The notes beneath the pieces are model-generated. The model was not told where the DNA came from, searched no databases, and saw only the letters and a program-made list of their open reading frames with translations. The position numbers and the translations under genes were made by a program. A DNA stretch of 19,522 nucleotides from an uncultured Coriobacteriaceae bacterium. GTDB taxonomy: Bacteria > Actinomycetota > Coriobacteriia > Coriobacteriales > QAMH01. This document shows positions 6,822-13,717 of the stretch, one piece after another. The number at the start of each line of letters is the position of its first letter. Position 1 is the first letter of the stretch. Where the stretch lies: assembly GCA_902796975.1 (NCBI GenBank), contig CADBRF010000053.1:1-19522 (forward strand), read 5' to 3'.

Positions 6822-7274
6822 CTAACCTGCTAGGTAGGCGCCCTTTTGAGCTGGTAGGCCATCTCCGACACCAGACTGTCCGTCAGGGTGCTCCTTGTTG
6901 AACCACGCAGCCCACTTGTCCATGGTGCTCTGGCTGATGGTGTGCTCGATTTCACACGCCTCGTCGTTAGCGATGCGCTCATCGACCCCGAGAATGTCGA
7001 TGAGAAAAGCTCGCAACACCTGGTGACGGCTGAGCATGTTCTTGCCGTATTCCCTGCCCTTGTCCGTGAGATAGATCTCCCCGTAGTGTTCCTGCTCGAT
7101 GTAACCGCTCTCACGCAAGTTTTTTATGGCGCGGGCTACAGACGCTTTCGAGACCCCAATTTCCTTGGCAACATCGACTGAACGGACGGAACCGCCGCTT
7201 TTGACTGCGAGGTCGTAGATGGCTTCGATATAGTCTTCATATGAGGTGGTGAGCTGCTTTTGTGCCATAGACAT
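6822..7274 (-). CDS. DtxR-family metal-dependent transcriptional repressor
   Basis: A 150-residue two-domain regulator: a winged helix-turn-helix (about residues 10-72, with the recognition helix near VSKASVARAIKNL) and a metal-binding dimerisation domain (about 75-125). It lacks the C-terminal SH3-like domain of DtxR/IdeR. Likely metal ligands are Asp14, His84, Cys107, Glu110 and His111. The segment DEACEIEH (104-111) matches the DtxR/IdeR Cys-Glu-His site, while Asp14 is the MntR-type residue where DtxR has Met10. Fe(II) as corepressor is favoured by context but Mn(II) is not excluded. The start ATG follows the stop of the FeoB-associated gene after 4 nt without a clear ribosome site, suggesting coupling. 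It probably controls feoA, feoB and its own operon. Confidence 0.92.
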   Translation of the reverse strand: MSMAQKQLTTSYEDYIEAIYDLAVKSGGSVRSVDVAKEIGVSKASVARAIKNLRESGYIEQEHYGEIYLTDKGREYGKNMLSRHQVLRAFLIDILGVDERIANDEACEIEHTISQSTMDKWAAWFNKEHPDGQSGVGDGLPAQKGAYLAG

Positions 7275-7278
7275 TCAA

Positions 7279-7524
7279 CTACTCTGCAGGATGGCAATGC
7301 GGGCAGGTGGTGGATGTGGTTTCGGCAGCAGCAATACCGCGCTGATGCTTGTGCTCGGGCTCGGTGGAGTCTCCCGTGTCGCAACAGCTTGCGCTCTTCT
7401 TGTCTATCTTGTTGCCAAACATGTCACGTTTCTTGGCGCCGACGCTCTTGAAGAAGAAGGTTTTGATGCCAATAATCATCATGAGTATGACGAGAATGAG
7501 AACAATCCAGCTTGCTATGTTCAT
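7279..7524 (-). CDS. FeoB-associated Cys-rich membrane protein
   Basis: An 81-residue protein of the type annotated as FeoB-associated Cys-rich membrane protein (PF12669). One N-terminal membrane helix (residues 2-25) is followed by a basic stretch (KKRDMFGNKIDKK). A Cys/His-rich cytoplasmic tail then has Cys47-Cys48, His58, His60 and a terminal Cys74-Pro-His-Cys77-His. The family commonly neighbours feoB and may help hand over iron; the mechanism is not established. The ATG at 7524 has GGAGG with 6 nt spacing, so the longer GTG-type start at 7539 is less likely. It is separated from feoB by about 2 kb and is instead operonic with the DtxR-type repressor, with AAAGTTAGC-type sites in its promoter. 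Confidence 0.88.
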   Translation of the reverse strand: MNIASWIVLILVILMMIIGIKTFFFKSVGAKKRDMFGNKIDKKSASCCDTGDSTEPEHKHQRGIAAAETTSTTCPHCHPAE

Positions 7525-7555
7525 CTTCTGCCTCCACAACCGTTGAGCAAATAGT

Positions 7556-7584
7556 ATTAAAGTTTGTTGAACCTAATATGACAG
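7556..7584 (-). promoter_or_regulatory. Promoter and operator of the FeoB-associated/dtxR operon
   Basis: Read on the minus strand, CTGTCA (7584-7579) is spaced 17 bp from TTTAAT (7561-7556), five of six bases of a -10 box. The spacer contains TTAGGTTCAACAAAC, whose TTAGGTT half equals the DtxR/IdeR half-site. The operator thus sits between the promoter boxes just as in the feoA promoter, consistent with autoregulation. Confidence 0.6.
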
Positions 7585-7597
7585 GATAATGTTATAT

Positions 7598-7609
7598 AAA
7601 GCTAACTTT
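7598..7609. promoter_or_regulatory. AAAGCTAACTTT operator-like site
   Basis: AAAG-CTAA-CTTT is a palindromic 12-mer whose reverse strand contains AAAGTTAGC, identical to the sites at feoB (2514-2522) and feoA (minus strand 2174-2182). It lies between the minus-strand repressor operon and mtnA, upstream of the former and near the likely transcription start of the latter. It could serve either or both. Confidence 0.5.
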
Positions 7610-7624
7610 GTTTTCAAGTGCGAT

Positions 7625-7721
7625 ATTTGCCAGTGGGTGGGGTTCGGCAAATGTGAAATGCTGGCAAGGGTGTACCATACGTGCACATAGATTAGGTACC
7701 GAGCTAAGCTGGGAGAACCCC
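7625..7721 (+). ncRNA. Candidate pseudoknot leader (translational switch) of mtnA
   Basis: ATTTGCC (7625-7631) pairs with GGCAAAT (7646-7652). The 3' half of that hairpin's loop, GGGGTTC (7639-7645), is fully complementary to GAACCCC (7715-7721), which lies between the GGGAG ribosome site (7711-7715) and the mtnA ATG. This gives an H-type pseudoknot with two abutting 7-bp helices, the topology of SAM-II and preQ1 riboswitches. A competing helix TTGCCAG/CTGGCAA (7627-7633 with 7661-7667) would disrupt it. It does not match any riboswitch consensus I know, so this is a hypothesis from base pairing alone. Confidence 0.4.
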
Positions 7722-8837
7722 ATGCCCTACGATTTGAATTTTCTTCACAACCTGCCCAAAACGCTGGAATGGGCTTATAAACAAGAAGATGATGTCCAGC
7801 CCAGTGCGTCGTTTTCTGCGATGCTTACCCTTCTTGACCAGCGCAAACTTCCCCAGACCCTTGAATATGTGACGTGCACAACTGTCGTCGAGACCGAAGA
7901 GGCCATTGCCAACATGACGGTGCGCGGAGCACCCGCGTTGGGGGATTGCGGTGCTGCTGCCGTTGCCATCTGGGCTGCAAACGAGTGGGAGGGAGATGAT
8001 ACCGACACCATCGGCTTCCTGCATCAACTCGAAACTGTTGCAGCCCATGTTGCGCAGGTGCGTCCAACAGCGGTGAACCTCTCCTGGGGTGCAAATCAGA
8101 TTGTCTTGAGGGTTCGCGAGTTCGTAGAACAGGGAAGCATGTCGGCGGCCAAGATTACCGAATCCCTGTGCGAGCGTGTGCAGGAGATTTGCGAGGATGA
8201 CATCGCAAGCTGTCGTGCCATTGGCGAGAACGGTTCCGCTCTTTTCCACGAGCTAGCTCAAGAGCTGGGACATCCGCTTCGCGTGGAAACACATTGCAAT
8301 GCAGGCTCGCTTGCCACGGCGTACTATGGAACGGCTACGAGCGTCATTTACCACGCATATGCCGCAGGGGATATCGAAAAAGTCTGGGTTGATGAAACCC
8401 GTCCGGTTGACCAGGGCGCCCGTCTTACCGCCTGGGAAATGGGCGCGGCTGGCGTACCCCATACCCTGATTTGCGACGACATGGCGGGCACGCTCATGCA
8501 GCACGGCGAGGTCGACGCGGTTGTCGTTGGCGCCGATCGCATCTGCGCAAACGGGGATACGGCGAACAAGATTGGAACCTATCAGCTGGCGGTTCTCGCC
8601 AACTATCATCATGTGCCCTTCTTCATCGCCGCACCTCAGACAACCATCGACCGCTCGCTTGCCACAGGCGAGGAGATTGTCATCGAAGAGCGCGATGCAA
8701 AAGAAGTACGGTGTTTCCCACATAGGGGAGAATGGCTTGAGGTCGCGCCTGAGGACGTCGATGTGTTCAACCCTGGTTTTGACGTAACCCCGCGCAAGCT
8801 CATCCGCGCCATCATCACCGATACTGGCGTGGAGTAA
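7722..8837 (+). CDS. mtnA: S-methyl-5-thioribose-1-phosphate isomerase
   Basis: A 371-residue member of the MtnA/eIF2B-related aldose-ketose isomerase family. The established MtnA reaction converts 5-methylthioribose 1-phosphate to 5-methylthioribulose 1-phosphate in methionine salvage. Diagnostic features are RGAP (68-71), the catalytic cysteine in THCNAG (Cys192), the catalytic aspartate in GADRI (Asp272), and the NGDTANKIGTY segment (278-287). I chose the ATG at 7722, with GGGAG 6 nt upstream; an upstream in-frame TTG at 7608 would translate the structured leader and is rejected. No other methionine-salvage gene is nearby, so a paralogous sugar phosphate such as 5-deoxyribose 1-phosphate remains possible. 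The radical SAM gene follows after 27 nt, probably in the same transcript. Confidence 0.93.
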   Translation: MPYDLNFLHNLPKTLEWAYKQEDDVQPSASFSAMLTLLDQRKLPQTLEYVTCTTVVETEEAIANMTVRGAPALGDCGAAAVAIWAANEWEGDDTDTIGFLHQLETVAAHVAQVRPTAVNLSWGANQIVLRVREFVEQGSMSAAKITESLCERVQEICEDDIASCRAIGENGSALFHELAQELGHPLRVETHCNAGSLATAYYGTATSVIYHAYAAGDIEKVWVDETRPVDQGARLTAWEMGAAGVPHTLICDDMAGTLMQHGEVDAVVVGADRICANGDTANKIGTYQLAVLANYHHVPFFIAAPQTTIDRSLATGEEIVIEERDAKEVRCFPHRGEWLEVAPEDVDVFNPGFDVTPRKLIRAIITDTGVE

Positions 8838-8864
8838 GAACGTTCCGCAACCATCTGCGAGGGC

Positions 8865-10880
8865 ATGTTCTCGCGCCACGAAGCATTGGATACCATGGCG
8901 GCTATGGATTCGAAGAAGCAGAAGACGTCACATAACAAGCGTCCTGGACAGTACAAGCGCAACAGGCAAAATAGGCACGGCGGCAGCAAGACGCGTCATC
9001 TGCACAAGGAGCAGACGGTGCATGTGGCAAAGCCTGATCGCAGCGCTTTTCTGCCGGTCTCACGTACGGATATGGAAGCGCGCGGCTGGGCTCAGTGCGA
9101 TTTCGTCTACGTGATTGGGGATGCCTATGTTGACCATCCCTCCTTTGGGCCAGCAATTATCTCGCGGGTCCTCGAAGCCCATGGCTACAAGGTTGGCATC
9201 ATCTCCCAGCCCGACTGGCGCGATCCGGCAAGCGTGACCGTCCTGGGCGAGCCACGCCTGGGTTTTCTCGTCTGTGGCGGCAACATCGATTCTATGGTCT
9301 GCCATTACACCGTTGCCAAACACCGCCGAAACTTCGACTCGTACACTCCTGGCGGGGAGGCGGGCAAGCGGCCAGACCATGCGGCGGTTGTCTACGGAAA
9401 TCTCATCCGTCGCACATATAAACATACTCCTATTATCTTGGGCGGAATCGAGGCTTCGCTTAGGCGTCTCGGCCACTATGACTACTGGTCCGATGGGCTC
9501 AAGCGGTCGATTCTGCTCGATTCTGGTGCCGACCTCATCTCCTACGGCATGGGCGAGCGAAGCATCGTCGAAATTGCGGATGCGCTGGCTTCAGGTATCG
9601 AGGTTTCAGACATCACCTGGATCCAGGGGACGGTCTACCGGACGCGCTCGATTGACCAGTGCGATGACCCCGTCATTCTTCCCACGTGGGATGAAATAAG
9701 CGCAGATAAACGGACCTATGCGGAGAGCTTTGGCATCCAATACCGCAATTTGAATCCCTTCCTTTCGAAGAGCCTGGTTGAAGAGTACCCGCACAAGGTC
9801 TATGTCATCCAGAACCGACCAGCCCTGCCTCTTTCAACTGAGGAGATGGACAGGGTTTTCGAATTGCCCTACACCCGATCCTATCACCCCGATTACGAGG
9901 AAAAGGGCGGTGTACCCGCTATCAAGGAAGTCAAGTTCAGCCTGGCAATCAACCGTGGTTGCCTCGGTGACTGCTCCTTCTGCGCGCTCAACTTCCACCA
10001 AGGGAGAATCATTCAATCACGCAGCGAAGAATCCATCTTGCGCGAAGCGGAGCTCATGACCCATGACCCAGATTTCAAAGGAACCATTTCCGATGTGGGT
10101 GGCCCAACAGCCAATTTCATGGTGCCTGCGTGTCAGAAGCAGCTCAAAGCCGGAGCCTGTACAGACCGGCGCTGCCTCTCCCCTGAGCCCTGCAAAGCTC
10201 TGACGGTCACGCATAAAAAGTATGTGCATCTGCTTCGCAAGCTGAGGGAAATCCCAGATGTCAAGCATGTCTTCGTGCGCAGCGGCATTCGCTTCGACTA
10301 CGCCATGTTGGATAAGGACCATACCTTTATCCGAGAACTGGCAGAGCACCACACATCCGGGCAGCTGCGGTTAGCTCCCGAGCACGTCTCCAATGCCGTG
10401 CTGGGCGTTATGGGAAAACCTTCCATTGAGTCCTATGAGGCGTTTGTAGAGGAGTTCAATAAATGCTCGAAGGCTGCGGGGAAGGAACAGTACGTCCTGC
10501 CCTACCTCATGAGCAGCCATCCTGGCTCTACTATGGAGGAGGCTGTGAAGCTGGCGGAGTTCGTGCGCGACATGGGCTTCAATCCAGAGCAGGTTTCCGA
10601 TTTCATTCCCACGCCTTCCACCATCAGTACCTGCATCTATTACACCGGTCTCGATCCGCGTACGATGAAACCGGTCTATTGCCCCACGAGCCCGCATGAG
10701 AAGGCGATGCAGCGCGCGCTTATCCAATATCGTAATCCCAAGAACTACGACCTCGTGATTGAGGCGCTTCACATCGCTAACCGCACCGACCTCATTGGCT
10801 ATGGCCCCAAATGCCTTGTGAGACCCGAACGGCCCCGTCCTTCTGAAAAGGGAAGGGGAAAGCAGAAACACCACAGGTGA
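8865..10880 (+). CDS. YgiQ-family radical SAM protein
   Basis: A 671-residue radical SAM enzyme of the YgiQ family (UPF0313), whose substrate is not established. After a basic, disordered N-terminus (about residues 14-50) comes the YgiQ N-terminal domain, including VCGGNIDSMVCHYT and LGGIEASLRR. The radical SAM core has the Fe4S4-binding CLGDCSFC motif (Cys366, Cys370, Cys373). The C-terminal part includes LRLAPEHVS and DFIPTPST, typical of the family. The ATG at 8865 is preceded by GAGGG very closely; ATGs at 8895 and 8904 in frame are possible and would only shorten the basic leader. It lies 27 nt behind mtnA and ends just before the structured 10881-11144 region. Confidence 0.93.
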   Translation: MFSRHEALDTMAAMDSKKQKTSHNKRPGQYKRNRQNRHGGSKTRHLHKEQTVHVAKPDRSAFLPVSRTDMEARGWAQCDFVYVIGDAYVDHPSFGPAIISRVLEAHGYKVGIISQPDWRDPASVTVLGEPRLGFLVCGGNIDSMVCHYTVAKHRRNFDSYTPGGEAGKRPDHAAVVYGNLIRRTYKHTPIILGGIEASLRRLGHYDYWSDGLKRSILLDSGADLISYGMGERSIVEIADALASGIEVSDITWIQGTVYRTRSIDQCDDPVILPTWDEISADKRTYAESFGIQYRNLNPFLSKSLVEEYPHKVYVIQNRPALPLSTEEMDRVFELPYTRSYHPDYEEKGGVPAIKEVKFSLAINRGCLGDCSFCALNFHQGRIIQSRSEESILREAELMTHDPDFKGTISDVGGPTANFMVPACQKQLKAGACTDRRCLSPEPCKALTVTHKKYVHLLRKLREIPDVKHVFVRSGIRFDYAMLDKDHTFIRELAEHHTSGQLRLAPEHVSNAVLGVMGKPSIESYEAFVEEFNKCSKAAGKEQYVLPYLMSSHPGSTMEEAVKLAEFVRDMGFNPEQVSDFIPTPSTISTCIYYTGLDPRTMKPVYCPTSPHEKAMQRALIQYRNPKNYDLVIEALHIANRTDLIGYGPKCLVRPERPRPSEKGRGKQKHHR

Positions 10881-11144
10881 CCATGACAGTTACCTCGTAG
10901 ACAATTGCCGTGTTGGCGAGGGCAGTTGGATGCTAGATGCCTCCGGCACGTCCCGAAAACAATTGGAGGATGATGAGCCCGGAGGCGAAGCTGAAAGCGG
11001 AGAGATGTCTGAGCGCGTAGCGCGAGTCCTCGGAGCTGGCGTAAGCCGGAGGGCGCATCGGGTGACGACCTTGTTTTGCGGGGCATGTCGGAGACATCTT
11101 CCCCTAATACCTACCTGCCAAAAATCGCAGGGGAAAGTGGCTGA
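10881..11144. other. Gene-free region rich in inverted repeats; candidate structured RNA or small repeat element
   Basis: No convincing gene lies here between the convergent ygiQ-like gene and hypB. Several pairings are visible: GCCTCCGG/CCGGAGGC (10939-10946 with 10979-10986), CGCG-TAG-CGCG (11014-11024), and CTGGC-GTAA-GCCGG (11036-11049) closed by a GNRA-type tetraloop. A further hairpin, GGGG-c-ATGTC-gga-GACAT-ctt-CCCC, spans 11080-11104. The first 16 bp of the dispersed repeat start at 10882. A TGTT-rich, GGGCA-containing block near 10911-10945 resembles the block at 11073-11104, suggesting internal duplication. The hairpins lack T-runs, so simple terminators do not explain them. Confidence 0.4.
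10882..10909 (+). repeat. Copy 2 of the 16-bp dispersed repeat
   Basis: CATGACAGTTACCTCG at 10882-10897 is identical to 521-536. ATTGCC (10904-10909) follows with a 4-nt longer gap than in copy 1 (6 nt against 2). It begins 2 bp after the stop codon of the YgiQ-family gene and opens the structured intergenic region. Confidence 0.5.
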
Positions 11145-11804
11145 TTACTCCGCTACAGCTTCGATCTTTTCAGTGAGCCAATCGGTCCACTCTTTCACGC
11201 CATCGTCCTTGGTTGCCGCGATGTGGAATATGGGGGCACCGGGATTGAGGTTGTCAACTTCGTCTTCGAAGGCTTTAACATCGAAGTCGAACACGGGGAG
11301 CGTATCCATCTTGTTCAGGATGACTGCCTCGGCGACCTGGAACATGCCCGGATACTTGAGCGGCTTGTCGTCCCCCTCGGGCACGGAGAGAATCATGACC
11401 TTGGCATCTTCGCCCAGGTAGAAATCCGCAGTGCAGACGAGGTTGCCCACGTTCTCGATGATGATGAGATCGAGATTGGGAAGGTCGAGCACGTCAAGCG
11501 CGCGGCTGAGCATATCCGCCTCGAGGTGGCAGGTGCCCGCCGTGTTGATCTGCACAGCGGGGATGCCGGCTTCTTTCATGGTTATGGAGTCGACGTTGCT
11601 TGCGAGGTCGCCCTCGATAACAGCGATGTTGAACATGTCTCTGAGTTGGCGAACCGTGGCGAGAATGGTCGAGGTTTTGCCCGCGCCAGGGCTTGCCAGA
11701 AGGTTCACTACGAAGACATGGTTTTCGTCGAGACGCTTGCGATTCTCCTGGGCGATGCGGTCATTCTTATCGAGAATCTTCTGTTCCATATCGATGGTCG
11801 TCAT
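11145..11804 (-). CDS. hypB: Hydrogenase nickel incorporation GTPase HypB
   Basis: HypB is the GTPase that, with HypA, delivers nickel to [NiFe]-hydrogenase. The 219-residue protein shows the P-loop SPGAGKT (38-44), GDLASNVD with a switch aspartate (65-72), and NKMD (164-167). It also has the conserved interface metal site of GTC92H93LEA and ENVGNLVC124. It lacks both the N-terminal CxxCGC nickel site of E. coli HypB and any His-rich nickel-storage stretch. I chose the ATG at 11804 because GAGGTG sits 5 nt upstream; the longer reading from 11837 adds 11 residues. It is the last gene of the comF-tatA-tatC-hypA-hypB cluster, 67 nt behind hypA. Confidence 0.93.
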   Translation of the reverse strand: MTTIDMEQKILDKNDRIAQENRKRLDENHVFVVNLLASPGAGKTSTILATVRQLRDMFNIAVIEGDLASNVDSITMKEAGIPAVQINTAGTCHLEADMLSRALDVLDLPNLDLIIIENVGNLVCTADFYLGEDAKVMILSVPEGDDKPLKYPGMFQVAEAVILNKMDTLPVFDFDVKAFEDEVDNLNPGAPIFHIAATKDDGVKEWTDWLTEKIEAVAE

Positions 11805-11871
11805 ATGAACACCTCTCATATGAAGGTACGTATACAAACCCTATGGTAGCAGGTAGAAAACCTGGTGGATG

Positions 11872-12240
11872 TTACGGCTCGTCCACGTCGTCGGGAGTGT
11901 CGATTTCGATGCTCGCGATTTTAAGCTCTCTGCCGCTCAAGAGCATGGTCGCACTTGATCCGCATTTGGGGCATTTGAGGTGGAATCGGTCATGCTCAAA
12001 TTCCTCCCCGCAATCAAAGCAGCGGGATCTGGGCGTGAGGAAATTCATTACCAGCTCAGAGCCACTGTAGAGTGGGTCGTCTTCGGTGAGAATCTTGTAG
12101 TCGAAGTCCATGACCTCTTCGACTACCTGTGTCATAACGCCGATATCGAGCACGATTTTGGTGACCTTGGTCGCATGATTTTCCCGAGCAACCGGGGTCA
12201 CCGAATCGAGAATGCCCTGGAGAAGGCTCATCTCGTGCAT
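11872..12240 (-). CDS. hypA: Hydrogenase maturation nickel metallochaperone HypA
   Basis: HypA binds Ni(II) through its N-terminal Met-His-Glu and partners HypB in nickel insertion into [NiFe]-hydrogenase (and urease in some bacteria). This 122-residue protein begins MHEMSLLQGIL, with the nickel ligand His2. It carries the zinc site as two CxxC pairs, Cys74/Cys77 and Cys90/Cys93. Length and layout are normal for the family. GGAG with a 6-nt spacing precedes the ATG. The start lies 14 nt behind the tatC stop, so it is cotranscribed with the Tat genes. No hypCDEF or hydrogenase structural genes are visible in this window. Confidence 0.93.
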   Translation of the reverse strand: MHEMSLLQGILDSVTPVARENHATKVTKIVLDIGVMTQVVEEVMDFDYKILTEDDPLYSGSELVMNFLTPRSRCFDCGEEFEHDRFHLKCPKCGSSATMLLSGRELKIASIEIDTPDDVDEP

Positions 12241-12254
12241 GAATTACTCCAAGC

Positions 12255-13022
12255 CTATTCAGCAGCTTCAGCCGCCTCCTGCTCCTGCTGGCGTTTGATC
12301 TTGCGCTGCAGGGCTATGCGGGCGACGAGAAGGGCGATTTCGTAGAGGGCGACAAGGGCGGCGAACATGATGAACATGGTGACGGGGGATGCGTCCGGGG
12401 TCACGATTGCAGAAAGCACCATGAGGCCGATATAGATGTAGCGCCAGTTATGCCGCATCTTCTTATAGGGCACGACGTCGAAGAGGATGAGAAAGAACAC
12501 TACGAGGGGCAGCTCGAATGCTATGCCGAAAGCAATCTCGAACAGGATGACGAACTTGATGTAATCCGTTGCGTTAGGAAGCACCTGGGCAAAGGAATTG
12601 CTCTCTCCGATGAGCCATTCGAAAGCGGCGTCAAGGCAGAACATGTAGCAGAAGACCATGCCAAGCACGAAGAGAATGACTGCCACAAAGAAGACGGGCA
12701 GAACAAAACGCTGCTCATTGGGTTTAAGAGCTGGCAGGAAGAAGGCGAGAATCTCCCAGAAAATAACCGGACTGCAGACGATGCAGGAGGCAAAGAAGGA
12801 AACGCCAAACTTGAGCGTGAAGCCTTCGAAAGCGCCAGTGGTCCAGATGTCTCCATCGGGGAGATATTCCACGATAGGGGCCTTGAGGAACTGGATGAGC
12901 TGCGGGGCAATGATATAGAGAACGCACACGGTGGTAAGGAGGCACACGACGATGATGACGAGGCGGCGACGAAGTTCGCCAAGGTGATCCATCAGGGGCA
13001 TACGCGCGGGTCCGACTGGCAT
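12255..13022 (-). CDS. tatC: Sec-independent (twin-arginine) translocase subunit TatC
   Basis: TatC is the polytopic receptor of the Tat pathway, which recognises twin-arginine signal peptides and exports folded proteins. The sequence has the N-terminal HLGELRRR signature (His13 onward), six hydrophobic segments, the conserved Glu in FEIAFGIAFELP, and TPDASPVTM before the last helices. A Gln/Glu/Ala-rich charged tail follows. I chose the ATG at 13022, which has GGTGAG 4 nt upstream. An in-frame GTG at 13031 would add three residues and overlap tatA by 8 nt; either way the two genes are translationally coupled. The 255-residue length is normal. Confidence 0.93.
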   Translation of the reverse strand: MPVGPARMPLMDHLGELRRRLVIIVVCLLTTVCVLYIIAPQLIQFLKAPIVEYLPDGDIWTTGAFEGFTLKFGVSFFASCIVCSPVIFWEILAFFLPALKPNEQRFVLPVFFVAVILFVLGMVFCYMFCLDAAFEWLIGESNSFAQVLPNATDYIKFVILFEIAFGIAFELPLVVFFLILFDVVPYKKMRHNWRYIYIGLMVLSAIVTPDASPVTMFIMFAALVALYEIALLVARIALQRKIKRQQEQEAAEAAE

Positions 13023-13023
13023 G

Positions 13024-13671
13024 CTACTCACCCGCCTTCTCGGCTGCTGCTAGGGCATCGGCCTCAGCAAAGGGGTCGACGGTGTTTGCACCGAGCGGAC
13101 GGGCAGCGGGCTTGGGATCCGGGGCAGGCTCTGCGGCGGGAGCCGTAGAGGTTTGTGATGCTGTGGAGGCCGTGGGCTCAGAAACAGGTTCAGACGCCGG
13201 CGTTGGCGTGGTATCGGTATCCAAGCCGTAGAGCGAAGCGGCAATCCCCGTGGCGGGAGCGGAGACTTCGCTCACCTTGGCCATCTTGGAAGCCGCGGTG
13301 TCCTTCGCGAGTTTTCTCGTGGCGGCATCAGAGTGAGCGTCAGCTCTGGAGGGCGTAACGCTTACACCAAGGTCCTTGAAGGGGCTGGTGAGACTGTCTT
13401 GCGTCTCTTTGAGGGTCTTGTTGATCGCTTCGAGGTCTTCCCTGATGGGACCAGCCTCTTTCTCGACCTGGTCCTTATAGGGAGACATGGCCTCCTGAAA
13501 TGGATCAGTGACTTCGGTCTTGATCTTTTCACTCATCTGGTCGGAAGCGTCTCTGAACTGTCGGATTGCCCTACCTACGGTACGTCCGATTTGGGGGAGT
13601 TTCTCCGGTCCGAAGACAAGGAAACCGAAGAATAAAATGAGCAAGAGCTCCGTACTGCTAATACCTAGCAC
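13024..13671 (-). CDS. tatA: Tat translocase pore subunit TatA/TatB-like, long C-terminal tail
   Basis: A TatA-family protein that forms the Tat export channel. The N-terminal membrane helix (residues 6-20) is followed by the signature FGPEKLP (20-26) and an amphipathic helix containing GRTVGRAIRQFRD. TatA is usually 60-90 residues and TatB about 170. At 215 residues, with a charged helical middle (45-100) and a Pro/Ala/Thr/Ser-rich tail (130-215), the length is more TatB-like, so TatA versus TatB is not settled. Translation starts at GTG 13671 with AAAGGA 7 nt upstream. It is followed directly by tatC. Only one such subunit is encoded here; another may lie elsewhere. Confidence 0.88.
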   Translation of the reverse strand: MLGISSTELLLILFFGFLVFGPEKLPQIGRTVGRAIRQFRDASDQMSEKIKTEVTDPFQEAMSPYKDQVEKEAGPIREDLEAINKTLKETQDSLTSPFKDLGVSVTPSRADAHSDAATRKLAKDTAASKMAKVSEVSAPATGIAASLYGLDTDTTPTPASEPVSEPTASTASQTSTAPAAEPAPDPKPAARPLGANTVDPFAEADALAAAEKAGE

Positions 13672-13717
13672 GAATACATCCTTTACCGTCTATTCGATTC
13701 CCTGCAATTTGTAGACT

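Noticed and set aside
7608..7721. N-terminal extension of mtnA from a TTG at 7608
   Set aside because: The extension is not MtnA-like, and the ATG at 7722 has a proper ribosome site.
10799..11086. 95-codon minus-strand frame over the end of the ygiQ-like gene and the spacer
   Set aside because: Arg/Leu-rich translation typical of antisense reading of GC-rich repeats; no start signal.
11080..11104. Intrinsic terminator for hypB or the ygiQ-like gene
   Set aside because: The hairpin is convincing but no T-run follows in either direction, so I kept it as part of the structured region.
10930..11421. 163-codon plus-strand frame crossing the structured spacer into hypB
   Set aside because: It runs antisense into hypB, lacks a ribosome site, and its sequence is explained by the inverted-repeat region.
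12450..13148. 232-codon plus-strand frame antisense to tatC and tatA
   Set aside because: Highly charged shadow of hydrophobic tatC codons; no ribosome site or homology.
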